Positions 33,634-42,944 of a stretch of DNA of 64,000 nucleotides are shown one piece after another (the first letter of the stretch is position 1; every line of letters begins with the position of its first letter). A program made the translations under genes and the position numbers. Under the pieces are notes generated by a model, which did no database searches, had not been told where the DNA came from, and worked only from the letters and a program-made list of their open reading frames with translations. Origin of the DNA: CAZYJR01 sp964647905 (lineage in GTDB: Bacteria > Desulfobacterota > DSM-4660 > Desulfatiglandales > HGW-15); contig CAZYJR010000007.1 in NCBI GenBank assembly GCA_964647905.1, positions 1-64,000 on the forward strand, given 5' to 3'.

Positions 33634-35958
33634 ATGGAAATGGATGATCAGGTGCACATCGAAGAAAACGGGATTGAGTCATTATATTCTCGTGGAGCAA
33701 TAGATGGAACTGATAGGCAGTTGCGCGACCTGATCGACGAGACCGGAGATGCCTTCTATGAGATGGATAACAATGGCAATCTCATAGATTTCAGTGACTC
33801 GCTCTGTAGAGTCCTTGGTTATGCCAAGGAAGATCTCAAGAACCGAAGCCTCGAGAAGTTGATGGATTACGAACATGCAAGAAAATTCCGCGAGGCATTC
33901 AACAAGGTCTGGATCAGCCATCAGAGTTTTTCCAATCTGATATGGGAGACAAAGGACAAGTCGGGCAACAGAAGGGTGATAGAGCTCTCGGCGCACTTGG
34001 TCAAGAATCACCAGGGAAGGAAGCTCGGATTTCGGGGCATTGCACGCGATGTGACGGATAAATTCAAGACAATGAGCGCCCTTAAGGAAGCCCAAGAGCG
34101 GTATGAAAAGGAGTTTGAAGCCAAGCGAAAAGCAACGAGTAAAATGAAAAACCTCTTCGACTTTGTCCCCTATCCCATGGTCGTGTTCACGGCCTACGGC
34201 AAAGTCAGCCACATCAATCCTGCGTTCACCAAGGTCTTCGGTTGGACTCTCGAGGAGCTGATAGGCCGCAGGATACCCTACATACCGCCAGGGCTCGAAG
34301 AGGAGGCCCGGGAAAACCTGAGGCGCTTCAAGGAAGACCCGGATACCACGATCGAAACCAAAAGGCTGACCAAGGATGGTCGTGTCCTGGATGTGAGCAT
34401 TCGCGCGCAGCTCTCATCGCAGGGTTCTCCGGTCACCTCTGAGCAGCTATTCATCCTGCGGGACATAACCGAAGAGCGCAGGAATGAGCGGATCAACGAG
34501 ACCCTTTTCCAAATCAGCAGCGCCTTGCCAAGGTATCCCGTCCTGGAGGACCTCCTGGACTTTGTCAGCGGGGAGGTGAAGCGGCTTCTCAACACCGAGG
34601 GGGCGGTCGTGGGGCTTCTTGATGAGGATCAAAAGAGCATCTATTTTCTCGGGGCGTCTTACGAGGACCCCTCGATCGGGGATCGAGTCAAGCAGGCACG
34701 CCATCCGGCTGACAAGGGGGTCTTGGGGCGCGTCTTGAAAACGGGCGAGCCGGCGGTCTTGGCGGATACCAACAAGGATCCGGAGTTTTATCGTGGATTC
34801 GATGAGGCCGTTGGTTTCCCGACCAGGAGTATCGTCATCGTCCCCTTGGATGCCGGAGGCAGGCTGATAGGGGTTCTGATCGCAATAAACAAGAAAGGGG
34901 AGCAGTTCGATCACAAGGACCGGAAGCTGCTGGGCATGATCGCCGGCACGGTCGCCTTGTCCATCGCGAACGCCAGGTTTTCCAAGGAACTGAAGGAGGC
35001 CTATCAAGAGGTCGCAAGCCTAAACCGGGCAAAGGATAAGATCATCAACCACCTTTCCCATGAGTTGAAAACACCCGTATCCATCCTAATGGCCTCCCTG
35101 AGCCTTCTGGCAAAAAAACTGGAGCAGATTCCCAAACAGGAATGGTCGGCGACTGTGGAAAGGGCCCACAGGAATCTTCGACGCATTCTGGATATACAGG
35201 CCCAGGTGGAGGACATCATGATGGATCGCGAGTATAAGGTCTATCCGATGATTTCCTCCATGCTCGAGCAATGCGCCGAAGAGCTGGAGGCCTTGCTCGC
35301 GGAAAGAGTGGGGGAGGGCGAAGTCGTCCAATGGCTGCGTGACAGGCTCGAGGAGGAATTCGGTCTCAAGGAAGACAAGGTGGAAAGGATGCCCTTGGGT
35401 GAATTCGTAGGGGAGCGGCTGAAGTCTCTTGAGCGGATGCACGCGCACCGGCGAGTAGAGATCGTCGAGCATCTGGACTCGGATTGGAGCGTGGAGGCGC
35501 CTCGGGACGTGCTGGAAAAGGTCGTGGACGGTTTGGTCAAGAACGCGGTCGAGAACACGCCCGACGGCGGCCGGATCGAGGTCCTGGTCAGGGAGAGAGG
35601 CAAAGGTTTGGAGCTGGTGGTGAGAGATTTCGGGGTGGGGATCACGGAGGAGAACAGCAAGAGGATATTCGAGGGCTTCTTTGCCACCCAGGATACCATG
35701 GATTATTCGTCGAAGCGTCCCTTTGATTTCAACGCCGGCGGAAAGGGATCGGATCTGTTGCGCATGAAGGTTTTTGCAGAACGTTACGGCTTTCAGTTGA
35801 GCATGACGACCACTCGTTGCCGTTTTCTTGAGCGGGAAGGAGCGACCTGCCCGGGAAGTGTCGAGAGCTGCCCAGAATGCCAGGGGGTCAAGGACTGCCT
35901 GGATTCAGGAGGGTCCGCCTTTTCGGCATTTTTCCCCAGAGTCCATCCGGGAAAGTAA
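33634..35958 (+). CDS. PAS-PAS-GAF sensor histidine kinase with C-terminal cysteine cluster
   Basis: 774 residues, soluble. PAS1 (~30-145), PAS2 (~170-285), GAF (~290-450), HisKA with INHLSHELKTPVSIL (His476), a helical insert, and an ATPase domain with KNAVENTPDGG and DFGVGIT. The G2 region is FNAGGKGSDLLRMKVFAERY instead of GxGLGL. Near the C-terminus are C729, C739, C746 and C755, spaced C-x9-C-x6-C-x8-C, plus C749, then LDSGGSAF. Spacing and surrounding sequence are the same as in the kinase at 1860-3374. No response regulator is adjacent. Its stop is 2 bp from the convergent tpx stop. Confidence 0.87.
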   Translation: MEMDDQVHIEENGIESLYSRGAIDGTDRQLRDLIDETGDAFYEMDNNGNLIDFSDSLCRVLGYAKEDLKNRSLEKLMDYEHARKFREAFNKVWISHQSFSNLIWETKDKSGNRRVIELSAHLVKNHQGRKLGFRGIARDVTDKFKTMSALKEAQERYEKEFEAKRKATSKMKNLFDFVPYPMVVFTAYGKVSHINPAFTKVFGWTLEELIGRRIPYIPPGLEEEARENLRRFKEDPDTTIETKRLTKDGRVLDVSIRAQLSSQGSPVTSEQLFILRDITEERRNERINETLFQISSALPRYPVLEDLLDFVSGEVKRLLNTEGAVVGLLDEDQKSIYFLGASYEDPSIGDRVKQARHPADKGVLGRVLKTGEPAVLADTNKDPEFYRGFDEAVGFPTRSIVIVPLDAGGRLIGVLIAINKKGEQFDHKDRKLLGMIAGTVALSIANARFSKELKEAYQEVASLNRAKDKIINHLSHELKTPVSILMASLSLLAKKLEQIPKQEWSATVERAHRNLRRILDIQAQVEDIMMDREYKVYPMISSMLEQCAEELEALLAERVGEGEVVQWLRDRLEEEFGLKEDKVERMPLGEFVGERLKSLERMHAHRRVEIVEHLDSDWSVEAPRDVLEKVVDGLVKNAVENTPDGGRIEVLVRERGKGLELVVRDFGVGITEENSKRIFEGFFATQDTMDYSSKRPFDFNAGGKGSDLLRMKVFAERYGFQLSMTTTRCRFLEREGATCPGSVESCPECQGVKDCLDSGGSAFSAFFPRVHPGK

Positions 35959-35960
35959 GT

Positions 35961-36476
35961 CTAGACCAAGCCCCTCACCGAATCCAGGACAGAGCCGTAG
36001 TCCGGCTCGTCGGTGACTTCCGGCACGATCTGCACGTGGCGCAGTATTCCTTCTTTGTCCACTACGAAGACCGCCCTGGCCAGTAGTCGCAGCTCCTTGA
36101 TCAGTACGCCGTATGCATTGCCGAACGATGCATCCCTGTGGTCCGACAGGGTGGTCACCCGGTCTACCCCTGCCGCCCCGCACCACCGCTTTTGAGCAAA
36201 GGGCAGGTCCATGCTGATCGTGAGGATAGCCACATCTTCACCAAGGGCCCCGGCTTCTTCGTTGAACCTGCGGGTCTCCATATCGCACACAGGCGTATCC
36301 AATGAGGGAACCGAGGCGAGCACGCACACTCTCCCGCGGAAACCGGAAAACGAAACAGGGTTCATATCATTGTCCAGGACCTGGAAATCCGGGGCCTTAT
36401 CTCCCTCCGCCACCGGGTTCCCGGTGAGAGTCAGTGGATTTCCCTTCATGGTAACCGTTCTTTGGTTCGCCGTCAT
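35961..36476 (-). CDS. tpx: Thiol peroxidase (Tpx, atypical 2-Cys peroxiredoxin)
   Basis: 171 residues from the ATG at 36476 (GGAGGAAA). Peroxidatic Cys in SLDTPVCDMETRRF, resolving Cys in FAQKRWCGAAGV, and the Tpx N-terminus VTMKGNPLTLTGNPVAEGD. Reduces lipid and hydrogen peroxides with thioredoxin. Has its own promoter with a Fur-family-like box, fitting joint control with the perR-prxU-katA set. Confidence 0.93.
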   Translation of the reverse strand: MTANQRTVTMKGNPLTLTGNPVAEGDKAPDFQVLDNDMNPVSFSGFRGRVCVLASVPSLDTPVCDMETRRFNEEAGALGEDVAILTISMDLPFAQKRWCGAAGVDRVTTLSDHRDASFGNAYGVLIKELRLLARAVFVVDKEGILRHVQIVPEVTDEPDYGSVLDSVRGLV

Positions 36477-36600
36477 AGCGGGTTTCCTCCGATTCCCAGT
36501 GTGTGTCTCTCGTTGCGGTAAAGAGCCGAACCAAAGGTACATGAGACCGGATTCTGCAGTCCGCCTCTTCGGTCCAAAGGTGTTGAGCCTGAAAGCATAT

Positions 36601-36624
36601 TAGTAACAATTCTCAATAATACTC
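36601..36624 (-). promoter_or_regulatory. Candidate Fur/PerR box at the tpx promoter
   Basis: Minus strand TATTATTGAGAATTGTTAC resembles the Fur-family consensus around GAGAAT and overlaps the -10 hexamer. The match is partial (about 14 of 21). Confidence 0.4.
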
Positions 36625-36643
36625 GGCATACCGCAGCTGTCAA
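36616..36643 (-). promoter_or_regulatory. Promoter of tpx
   Basis: Minus strand TTGACA (36643-36638), 16 nt, TATTAT (36621-36616), about 140 bp before the ATG. Confidence 0.6.
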
Positions 36644-36885
36644 GGCATTTCTATTTATGAAACCTGATGCTCCGATGCATGGCTTCCTATCCCCTGAGTC
36701 GGCTCGATTCTTGAACTCATCGCATGTAGGGATTGCAAACGTAGCAAGACCCTGGTAGTAAGGGCGCTTTCAATCATCCCGGGGGCTGGTGGGGCACTGT
36801 TTCCCAAGACCCTCCTGTTCCAGTGGGGGCGGCTCCCGGTATGTGTATATTGCCCGTAATAATAGGAATAGCCAAGGAGAAAGCA

Positions 36886-37473
36886 TTGAAGAGAGATGAT
36901 ATTTGCGGATGGATGACAAAGAGCTTGCTGTTGGTATCCTGTCTGATGGTGGCAGGTTGTTTCGCCACTACTCCTCGACAGGCGCCTCCGGCCATGGAAA
37001 AACGGGAAGGAAAGGCGCCCAAGGCAGCGATGTTGCCCATCCTGAATACCAATGAACCTGCAGTGGCAAAACAAATCTCGGCGAGTCTGGTCCAGTGCCT
37101 TGAAGAAAGAAATGTGCTTGATTTTGTACCGAAAGAGGATGTTCAACAGGCCGTGGAACAGAGCGGATACGATCTTGGCAAGACCTTTGGGTTGAAAGAT
37201 CATGAATACAAGGCATTGGCCGAAAAGCTCGGGGTGCGGTATACTATCCATGGGGTGGTTTCCGTGCGGAAGAATCTCACTCTTGCAGGATGGCGGAAGG
37301 ACGTTGATGCCTACATTTACATCAATGACGGGAGCACAGGGAAGAAAGTGGATTCCTGGCGTTCCATGACTGATTTTGCTTTCGGAAAGCTTGAAACAGT
37401 GACAGACGCCCGGGAGATGGGGCAAGCTGTGGCCAACCACACCTGCACCAAAATGCTGGACAGGAGCTACTAG
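36886..37473 (+). CDS. Lipoprotein, CsgG/GNA1162-like fold suspected
   Basis: 195 residues from TTG 36886 (AAGGAG, 6 nt); ATG 36913 is an alternative. Lipobox LMVAGC, so it is membrane-anchored by a lipidated Cys. The mature part (KAAMLPILN, ISASLVQCLEERNVLDFVP, EKLGVRYTIHGVVSVRK, GSTGKKVDSW) follows the strand/helix order of outer-membrane-associated CsgG-like domains. Function unknown; fold assignment is tentative. Confidence 0.7.
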   Translation: MKRDDICGWMTKSLLLVSCLMVAGCFATTPRQAPPAMEKREGKAPKAAMLPILNTNEPAVAKQISASLVQCLEERNVLDFVPKEDVQQAVEQSGYDLGKTFGLKDHEYKALAEKLGVRYTIHGVVSVRKNLTLAGWRKDVDAYIYINDGSTGKKVDSWRSMTDFAFGKLETVTDAREMGQAVANHTCTKMLDRSY

Positions 37474-37486
37474 GGGTCTGGAGCGA

Positions 37487-38068
37487 TCATTTTTCCTCGG
37501 TGGTGTCCAGCCGCTCCATTGTCTCCTTTATCTGCCTCAGAAGCGGGCCGTCTTCGTCCCAGAGCTTGCAGCTCCTGATCACTGTGGAGAGCCCGGGGAG
37601 TTCGTCCAGCGACCGGGGAATCGGGCGGCGCTTTCTGGTGTGTTGGGCGAAACGCCCGTGGATGGCGGCGGTCCCCATGGTCACGATGAGGTGCGTGAGG
37701 TGGGCGCACCCTTTGACCCCGCCCAGGCGCTTGTGAACCTCTTCACTGTAACCGTGGACAATGGAGAGGCCTATGATCTTCTTGACTGAGTCCAGGGTGG
37801 TGGGGCAGAGCTCGTGGGGCACGTCGAGCATCTCGGCCTCAGCGTCCAGGATGGAAGGGGGCATTCCTCCGACCAGGATCCTCACGCACATGTTGTGAAC
37901 CACACCGGGTGGTATGTATGTGCCGTCCCAATGGTATCCCTGAACCAGGCGGTCGTCCCTGAGCCTTCCCTCTACGATCAGCCGCTCATCCTCCAACGGA
38001 TAGCACCGAAACTCCAGGTGTCTCTGGTGGACGGGATCATCTCGGATCAGTTCTTTCAGGCTCTTCAT
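37487..38068 (-). CDS. DUF2889-domain protein
   Basis: 193 residues from the ATG at 38068. VHQRHLEFRCYPLEDERLIVEGRLRD, IHNMCVRILV-like block (VHNMCVRILVGG), CAHLTHLI and a conserved His/Cys set identify DUF2889. Members often occur near aromatic or acyl-CoA catabolism genes; the function is unknown. Converges with the lipoprotein gene. Confidence 0.8.
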   Translation of the reverse strand: MKSLKELIRDDPVHQRHLEFRCYPLEDERLIVEGRLRDDRLVQGYHWDGTYIPPGVVHNMCVRILVGGMPPSILDAEAEMLDVPHELCPTTLDSVKKIIGLSIVHGYSEEVHKRLGGVKGCAHLTHLIVTMGTAAIHGRFAQHTRKRRPIPRSLDELPGLSTVIRSCKLWDEDGPLLRQIKETMERLDTTEEK

Positions 38069-38247
38069 GGGTTCCCTTCCTTCCTCGAGGCCTTCAGCCG
38101 GGCAAATCATCATCCGCTCCCTTCAACGAGCACCGGGCTGGATTTTGTATCCGCTATGTGGTACCAGGGTCTGGGGATTGTTGCAAGGGCTTCAATGCCG
38201 ACGGGGCCCGCGGGATGTCGTTCACACAAAAGGCTGGAGGGGGAGCA

Positions 38248-38991
38248 ATGGAAGGAGCTTTCTCTGAGGACTTGAAAACCGCGGTCAAGGAATTTGGCGC
38301 CGACTTGGTGGGCGTTGCCGATCTACAGCAATTGAGAGAGGCCAGGACCATTCCCGGGGGCCTACTCGATCCTTTCTCCAGGGCGGTCTCGTTCGGGGTC
38401 CATGTGCCCCTGGCCGTTTTCGAGACCGTCGGGGATCGTCCGACCCCCCTTTACTCATCGGTCTACCAGACTGCCAACCGGCTCCTGGACGAGATCGGCT
38501 TCAAGGCCTCAAAACGACTGCAGGGGCAAGGATATCCGGCCCTCCCCATACCGGCCTCCCAGGTCCTGGATAGAGACTCGTGGCATGCAGCAATAAGCCA
38601 CAAGGCCGTTGCGCGAGTGGCCGGTCTCGGGTGGCAGGGAAAGAGCCTGCTCCTGGTAACCCCGGAATACGGGCCCAGGGTGCGGCTCGCCACCGTGCTG
38701 ACCGATGCGCCCCTTGCAGTGGATGCTCCCAAACCGAACCGCTGCGGCTCTTGTACTGCGTGCAGGGACGCCTGCCCGGTGGGAGCGATCAAGGGCACAG
38801 GGACGGCTGATCACTATCGGACCAGAAACCACGCCCTTCACTTCGAGAGCTGTGTGGAGAAATTGACCAAAGAATTCGCCCCTATGCCGGACATAGGACA
38901 CCCCATATGCGGCATATGCATCAAGGTATGCCCGTTCGGGATTAGGCCTCGAAGGCGGACAACCGGACGGCCCGCCGCCAAGCAGGGATGA
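38248..38991 (+). CDS. Two-cluster 4Fe-4S protein related to epoxyqueuosine reductase
   Basis: 247 residues from the ATG at 38248 (GGAGGGGGAG). Ligand sets CGSCTACRDACPVGAI and CGICIKVCPFGIRP. The N-terminal region (GADLVGVADL, AVSFGVHVPL) and WHAAISHKAVARVAGLGWQG resemble the cobalamin-binding half of QueG-type reductases, but the protein is shorter than QueG (~350-380) and lacks its HEAT repeats. It is probably a related Fe-S oxidoreductase, not tRNA modification. Confidence 0.8.
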   Translation: MEGAFSEDLKTAVKEFGADLVGVADLQQLREARTIPGGLLDPFSRAVSFGVHVPLAVFETVGDRPTPLYSSVYQTANRLLDEIGFKASKRLQGQGYPALPIPASQVLDRDSWHAAISHKAVARVAGLGWQGKSLLLVTPEYGPRVRLATVLTDAPLAVDAPKPNRCGSCTACRDACPVGAIKGTGTADHYRTRNHALHFESCVEKLTKEFAPMPDIGHPICGICIKVCPFGIRPRRRTTGRPAAKQG

Positions 38992-39008
38992 TCAGACGAG
39001 GGACTGAT

Positions 39009-39971
39009 ATGGTCGAGAAGAGTTTGTTTTCGCTTAAACCTGCGGATCGAGTAGAGATAGTGACTTTGATGGACAACTACGTGGATGTGCTCCTGAGGAG
39101 TACAGACATTGTGACCCGCCCCCCTGTTTCAAAGGGAATGGAGATACCGACCGATACCCTTCTGGCCGAGCACGGCCTTTCCCTGCTGATAACGGTCTAT
39201 AAGGGCGGCGAGATATATGAACTGCTCTTTGACACGGGCTACAGCAGGATAGGTGTCTTGAACAACCTGGAACAGCTCGGGTTGGATCTCAAGGATATTC
39301 AGGCGGTCGTCCTGAGCCACGGTCATATGGATCATACCGGCTCGCTTTATCCCATACTGGAGGGTCTGGAACGCTCCGTACCCGTAGTGCTTCACCCGGA
39401 GGCCTTTCTCAGTCCCCGTTACTTCGGGTTGGATGACGGGCGCAGGCTCCTCTTCCCCGAGAGCATCACCAGGGAGGGGCTGAAGGATCGAGGGGCCGAG
39501 CTCGTGGATTCTCAAGAACCCGTTCTCCTGGCAGGAGACACCGTATTGGTCACCGGGGAGGTGGAGCGGGTGACATCCTTTGAAAAGGGACTTCCCAACG
39601 CATTCCTGGAGAGGGACGGCAAGGAGGAAAAGGATCCCATCCGGGATGACCAGGCACTGGTTCTCCGGCTCCAAGGCGACCGACTCGTGGTGGTGTCAGG
39701 GTGCGCGCATGCCGGGATAGTCAATACGGTCCTCCAGGCGAGAAGGCTCACCGGTTTGGAGTCGGTTCACACGGTGATCGGGGGGTTTCACCTATCAGGG
39801 CCGGTCTTTGAACCGATTATCGAGGAGACGATCAAGGCTTTCAAGGATATGGACCCCCGGGTGTTGGCGCCCATGCATTGCACGGGATGGAAGGCCATTC
39901 AGCGGTTTTCCGAGGAGTTCCCCCAAGCCTTTGAGTTGAACAGCGTAGGGTCGAGGTTTTCATTGTCTTGA
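39009..39971 (+). CDS. MBL-fold metal-dependent hydrolase
   Basis: 320 residues from the ATG at 39009; ATG 38988 overlaps the previous stop. Metal site LSHGHMDHTGSL, later SGCAHAG, IGGFHLSG and APMHCTGW. The pattern fits the MBL subgroup that includes the dihydropterin-ribofuranosyl-aminobenzene phosphate synthase-like enzymes of archaea. Substrate unknown. Likely co-transcribed with the Fe-S gene. Confidence 0.83.
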   Translation: MVEKSLFSLKPADRVEIVTLMDNYVDVLLRSTDIVTRPPVSKGMEIPTDTLLAEHGLSLLITVYKGGEIYELLFDTGYSRIGVLNNLEQLGLDLKDIQAVVLSHGHMDHTGSLYPILEGLERSVPVVLHPEAFLSPRYFGLDDGRRLLFPESITREGLKDRGAELVDSQEPVLLAGDTVLVTGEVERVTSFEKGLPNAFLERDGKEEKDPIRDDQALVLRLQGDRLVVVSGCAHAGIVNTVLQARRLTGLESVHTVIGGFHLSGPVFEPIIEETIKAFKDMDPRVLAPMHCTGWKAIQRFSEEFPQAFELNSVGSRFSLS

Positions 39972-40103
39972 TCCCTCGAGTGATGCGGTTTGATTGAAAC
40001 GGATTTTCACCATGGGCGAAAGCTATTACAGGTAAAGGCCTCTCCGTGCCTGTAAAAGGAGGGATTGAGCAAGGATCAGATCAGGGTTGCGGAGGGAAAG
40101 ATC

Positions 40104-40502
40104 ATGCCAGAGACCATCAGCATAAGGACCACATCGAGGACAGAGATGGTTGACATCACCCCTCAATTGGGGGAGTTAGTCACCAAGAGCGGACTATCGA
40201 AAGGAATTTGTACGGTCTACGTACCCCATACAACGGCGGGAGTCACCATCAACGAGGGGGCGGATCCGGCCGTATGCGAGGACATCATCGCCAAGCTCAA
40301 CGAACTGGTCCCGCGCGGGAGGGGCTATCGCCATATGGAAGGCAACGCCGACAGCCACATCAAGGCTTCCCTGATGGGGAGCTCGGTGTCTGTCCTCGTG
40401 GAGAAGGGCCGCCCGGTACTCGGCACGTGGCAGAGGGTCTTTTTTTGCGAGTTCGACGGTCCCCGCTCCAGGAAGGCCTATGTGGAGCTCATAGGCAAGT
40501 AG
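40104..40502 (+). CDS. yjbQ: YjbQ/UPF0047-family protein
   Basis: 132 residues from the ATG at 40104 (GGAGGG). VYVPHTTAGVTINEGADPAV, YRHMEGNADSHIKASLMGSS and GTWQRVFFCEFDGPR are the family hallmarks. Members show weak thiamin-phosphate-synthase activity; the true role is unknown. Its 3' end overlaps the convergent DUF364 gene by 25 nt. Confidence 0.9.
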   Translation: MPETISIRTTSRTEMVDITPQLGELVTKSGLSKGICTVYVPHTTAGVTINEGADPAVCEDIIAKLNELVPRGRGYRHMEGNADSHIKASLMGSSVSVLVEKGRPVLGTWQRVFFCEFDGPRSRKAYVELIGK

Positions 40503-41230
40503 CGGCGCGGCTTGACCATCGCCAGACGCTTTACGCCCTTTATTTGGCGGAAATTGGCGCCCTGGCTTACGCAAGCGAGGGCCGAGTCCACGTCCGAGAC
40601 CCTGGTCCCGCAAAGGGCGTCCACACCGTAGTCAAAGAGAACAGGAGAAAGAGGGGCCGTGTCTCCCAACAGCACGACATAGGCCTCAGGTGAGCACCGG
40701 TCCAGCAGGTGCGGAAGGGTATGATTGGTCAGGGCCGTCCCTGTTACGGCCACCACATCGGCTCTCGGAATCAATCGTTCCGCCTCTTCTTCGCCGAAGT
40801 CGCCTTTACCCGGATTCTTCTCGATTACCCACAGGTCCCCCGCCTTTTCTCGGATTCGGGGTATAAAGGGGAAGTGCCCCACTATTGCCACTCTCCTCCC
40901 TTCCCCATGCCTCAAGATCAGTTCGGCGGCGTTGAGCTCCATGCACGCCTCGAGGTCCACCTCCAGCAGCGAGTTGATCGCAGCCAATCCAATCGCCGCC
41001 TCCAGGATGCTCTTCGAATAGGCCATCCGCACCAAAGTCCCGGCCGGTTTATCAAGAAGGGTCCCTGCTTCCTTGACCAGGGGAGGGCTCTGCTTGAGGG
41101 CGTCTCGCGGGAGCGACGCCGCCAGGCCGCAATGTCTTGTCAGGACGGCCGTATGGAAGAACCCCTGCCGGATGTCCTTCACCCGGGCGTCAAAATCAAG
41201 GGTCGAGATGATATCATCGAGGATTCTCAT
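40478..41230 (-). CDS. DUF364 putative heavy-metal chelation protein
   Basis: 250 residues. N-terminal DUF4213-like enolase-type segment and C-terminal DUF364 (VAIVGHFPFIPRIRE, ADVVAVTGTALTNHTLPHLL, VVLLGDTAPLSPVLFDYGVD). Related to siroheme-like/metal-chelating folds; no proven function. Separated by 21 bp from pgl upstream and so probably co-transcribed. Confidence 0.82.
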   Translation of the reverse strand: MRILDDIISTLDFDARVKDIRQGFFHTAVLTRHCGLAASLPRDALKQSPPLVKEAGTLLDKPAGTLVRMAYSKSILEAAIGLAAINSLLEVDLEACMELNAAELILRHGEGRRVAIVGHFPFIPRIREKAGDLWVIEKNPGKGDFGEEEAERLIPRADVVAVTGTALTNHTLPHLLDRCSPEAYVVLLGDTAPLSPVLFDYGVDALCGTRVSDVDSALACVSQGANFRQIKGVKRLAMVKPRRYLPMSST

Positions 41231-41251
41231 ATCAGCGGTTCCTCCAGCACC

Positions 41252-42007
41252 TCATATCTCAAGAGGGTCCTCTGTTCGCTCACAGCAAATCTCGCCCACC
41301 ATGGCAGCCGCTTCGCCGTCCAGTATCCATGTTCCATTGAGAGCGAGTTGGATGGGGGTTTTCACGGGGTTGTACTCCCCGCTCAGGGCTTCATATACGG
41401 CCCTGGCCTTTTCCCGGCCCTTTATCAACACGGCGACCAAACCCGCTCCGGCAATCACCGGAGGTGTGAGGGTCACCCGCATCCTGGGATATACCGGCGC
41501 GGTCACTGCGACGAACTTTCGCTCGTCCTCTTCCAGCGCCGGCGAGCCCGGAAACAGCGACGCTGTATGCCCGTCTCCACCCATTCCCAGCAAAAGGAGG
41601 TCAAAACTCTCGGGTGCGAGTTCTTCATAGAGGGCCGCTGCCCGGCTTGGATCAGGCTCTTCCCCTCTGATGCGCCTTACCCTGAACCCGTCAATCGGTA
41701 TGTGATCGAACAACGCCTCCTTTGCCATACGGTAGTTGCTTTGCTCGTGCTCGGGCGGGACGCACCGCTCATCGCCGAAGAAAAACGTGATTCGCCTCCA
41801 AGGGATGCCGGCCCCGGGAGTATTCCTGGATAGGGCCCGGTATATTGAAGCCGGGGTGGAGCCCCCCGAGAGCCCGATTGACACCCCCTCTTTCCGGGAG
41901 GCGAGCTCCCTGAGTCGATCAGCGATCCATCCGGCGGCCGATTCGGGGTAGGTATCCGGGTCTTCGAAGGTCAGGATCTCCGGCGTCTTCCGATTGAATC
42001 GATCCAT
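41252..42007 (-). CDS. pgl: 6-phosphogluconolactonase
   Basis: 251 residues of the DevB/SOL family. Hydrolyses 6-phosphogluconolactone in the oxidative pentose phosphate pathway. SLGLSGGSTP-type motif (IGLSGGSTPASIY), FFGDERCVPP, NYRMAKEALF and LLGMGGDGHTASLFPGSPAL are diagnostic. No zwf or gnd nearby. Confidence 0.92.
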   Translation of the reverse strand: MDRFNRKTPEILTFEDPDTYPESAAGWIADRLRELASRKEGVSIGLSGGSTPASIYRALSRNTPGAGIPWRRITFFFGDERCVPPEHEQSNYRMAKEALFDHIPIDGFRVRRIRGEEPDPSRAAALYEELAPESFDLLLLGMGGDGHTASLFPGSPALEEDERKFVAVTAPVYPRMRVTLTPPVIAGAGLVAVLIKGREKARAVYEALSGEYNPVKTPIQLALNGTWILDGEAAAMVGEICCERTEDPLEI

Positions 42008-42098
42008 TGCCTCTCATCCCAGTGCCCTCGGCCTGCAGCAGAGGGCCGGGTAGGGGACTCCCTGGCGGTCCAGGGTCCCATGTGGTATCTTCCAGTAC

Positions 42099-42944
42099 AT
42101 GAGAAGAGACTATTTCGTTTCCCTCCACCACAGGATAAGGCTGGACGAGAACCTCCCGCCCCTCGGTCCCTTGGACCGGGAGGAGGTGCGTCTTATCTCG
42201 GGCGCTGCAGGGGTCCTCATGCCCAAGTACACCTCCCCTACACGCTACAGGGAGCTGGCCAGGCTTGCAAGCGCTCACTTCCCCAATCTCTCGGCCCGCT
42301 TTGCACTCAGGGGCAAGGCCAGGCAAATACAGTTTTTCCGAGCATCAGGCATACCTCACCCCCTGACCGCCCTCTACCCGTCTCCTGCGGATGCTGGAGC
42401 CGATCGGAATCGAAGCGGCCCGCCCATGCGCCTGCCGTTCGTACTCAAGGGTGATTCGGGCGGAGGCGGCTCGGCGGTCTTTCCCATCCGATCACACAGC
42501 GATTTTGCCGATGCCCTGGAAAGGCTGCCCGAGGATCAGCCCGTACTTATCCAGGAATGGATCAGGAACCCAGGCCGGGACCTTCGCGTAGTTCGTATGG
42601 GAGGCATTGTAAAGAGCTATTTCAGGATTGGAGGGTCATCATTCTACAACAATGTCTCCAAAGGGGCTCGCATCGATTTTGATCTTCGTCCCGACCAGCA
42701 GCAAGCGGGTTGTGCCTTCGCACTGGAGGTCGCAAGAAAGGCGGATATAGATGTAGCCGCTTTTGACGTTATGTTCCCCGCCTCCGGCGGCCACCCCCTC
42801 CTCTTGGAGATCAACTTCCTGTTCGGTAGAAAAGGCTTGGGAGGCCTTAAGGGTTATGAGGAGCTCTTTCTCGCCGCGGTTTGCAACTGGATGAAGAATA
42901 TAAGAAGTTCCGGTTGTCTTCAGCCGCCAAGCAAAAAAATCTAA
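42099..42944 (+). CDS. RimK-like ATP-grasp protein
   Basis: 281 residues. LPFVLKGDSGGGGSAVFPI (glycine loop), VLIQEWIRNPGRDLRVV, AAFDVMF and LLEINFLFG (metal-binding Glu/Asn) follow the RimK-type ATP-grasp order. Such enzymes join a carboxylate to an amine via an acyl phosphate. Substrate unknown. The gene ends 4 nt inside the convergent Cys-rich protein gene. Confidence 0.8.
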   Translation: MRRDYFVSLHHRIRLDENLPPLGPLDREEVRLISGAAGVLMPKYTSPTRYRELARLASAHFPNLSARFALRGKARQIQFFRASGIPHPLTALYPSPADAGADRNRSGPPMRLPFVLKGDSGGGGSAVFPIRSHSDFADALERLPEDQPVLIQEWIRNPGRDLRVVRMGGIVKSYFRIGGSSFYNNVSKGARIDFDLRPDQQQAGCAFALEVARKADIDVAAFDVMFPASGGHPLLLEINFLFGRKGLGGLKGYEELFLAAVCNWMKNIRSSGCLQPPSKKI

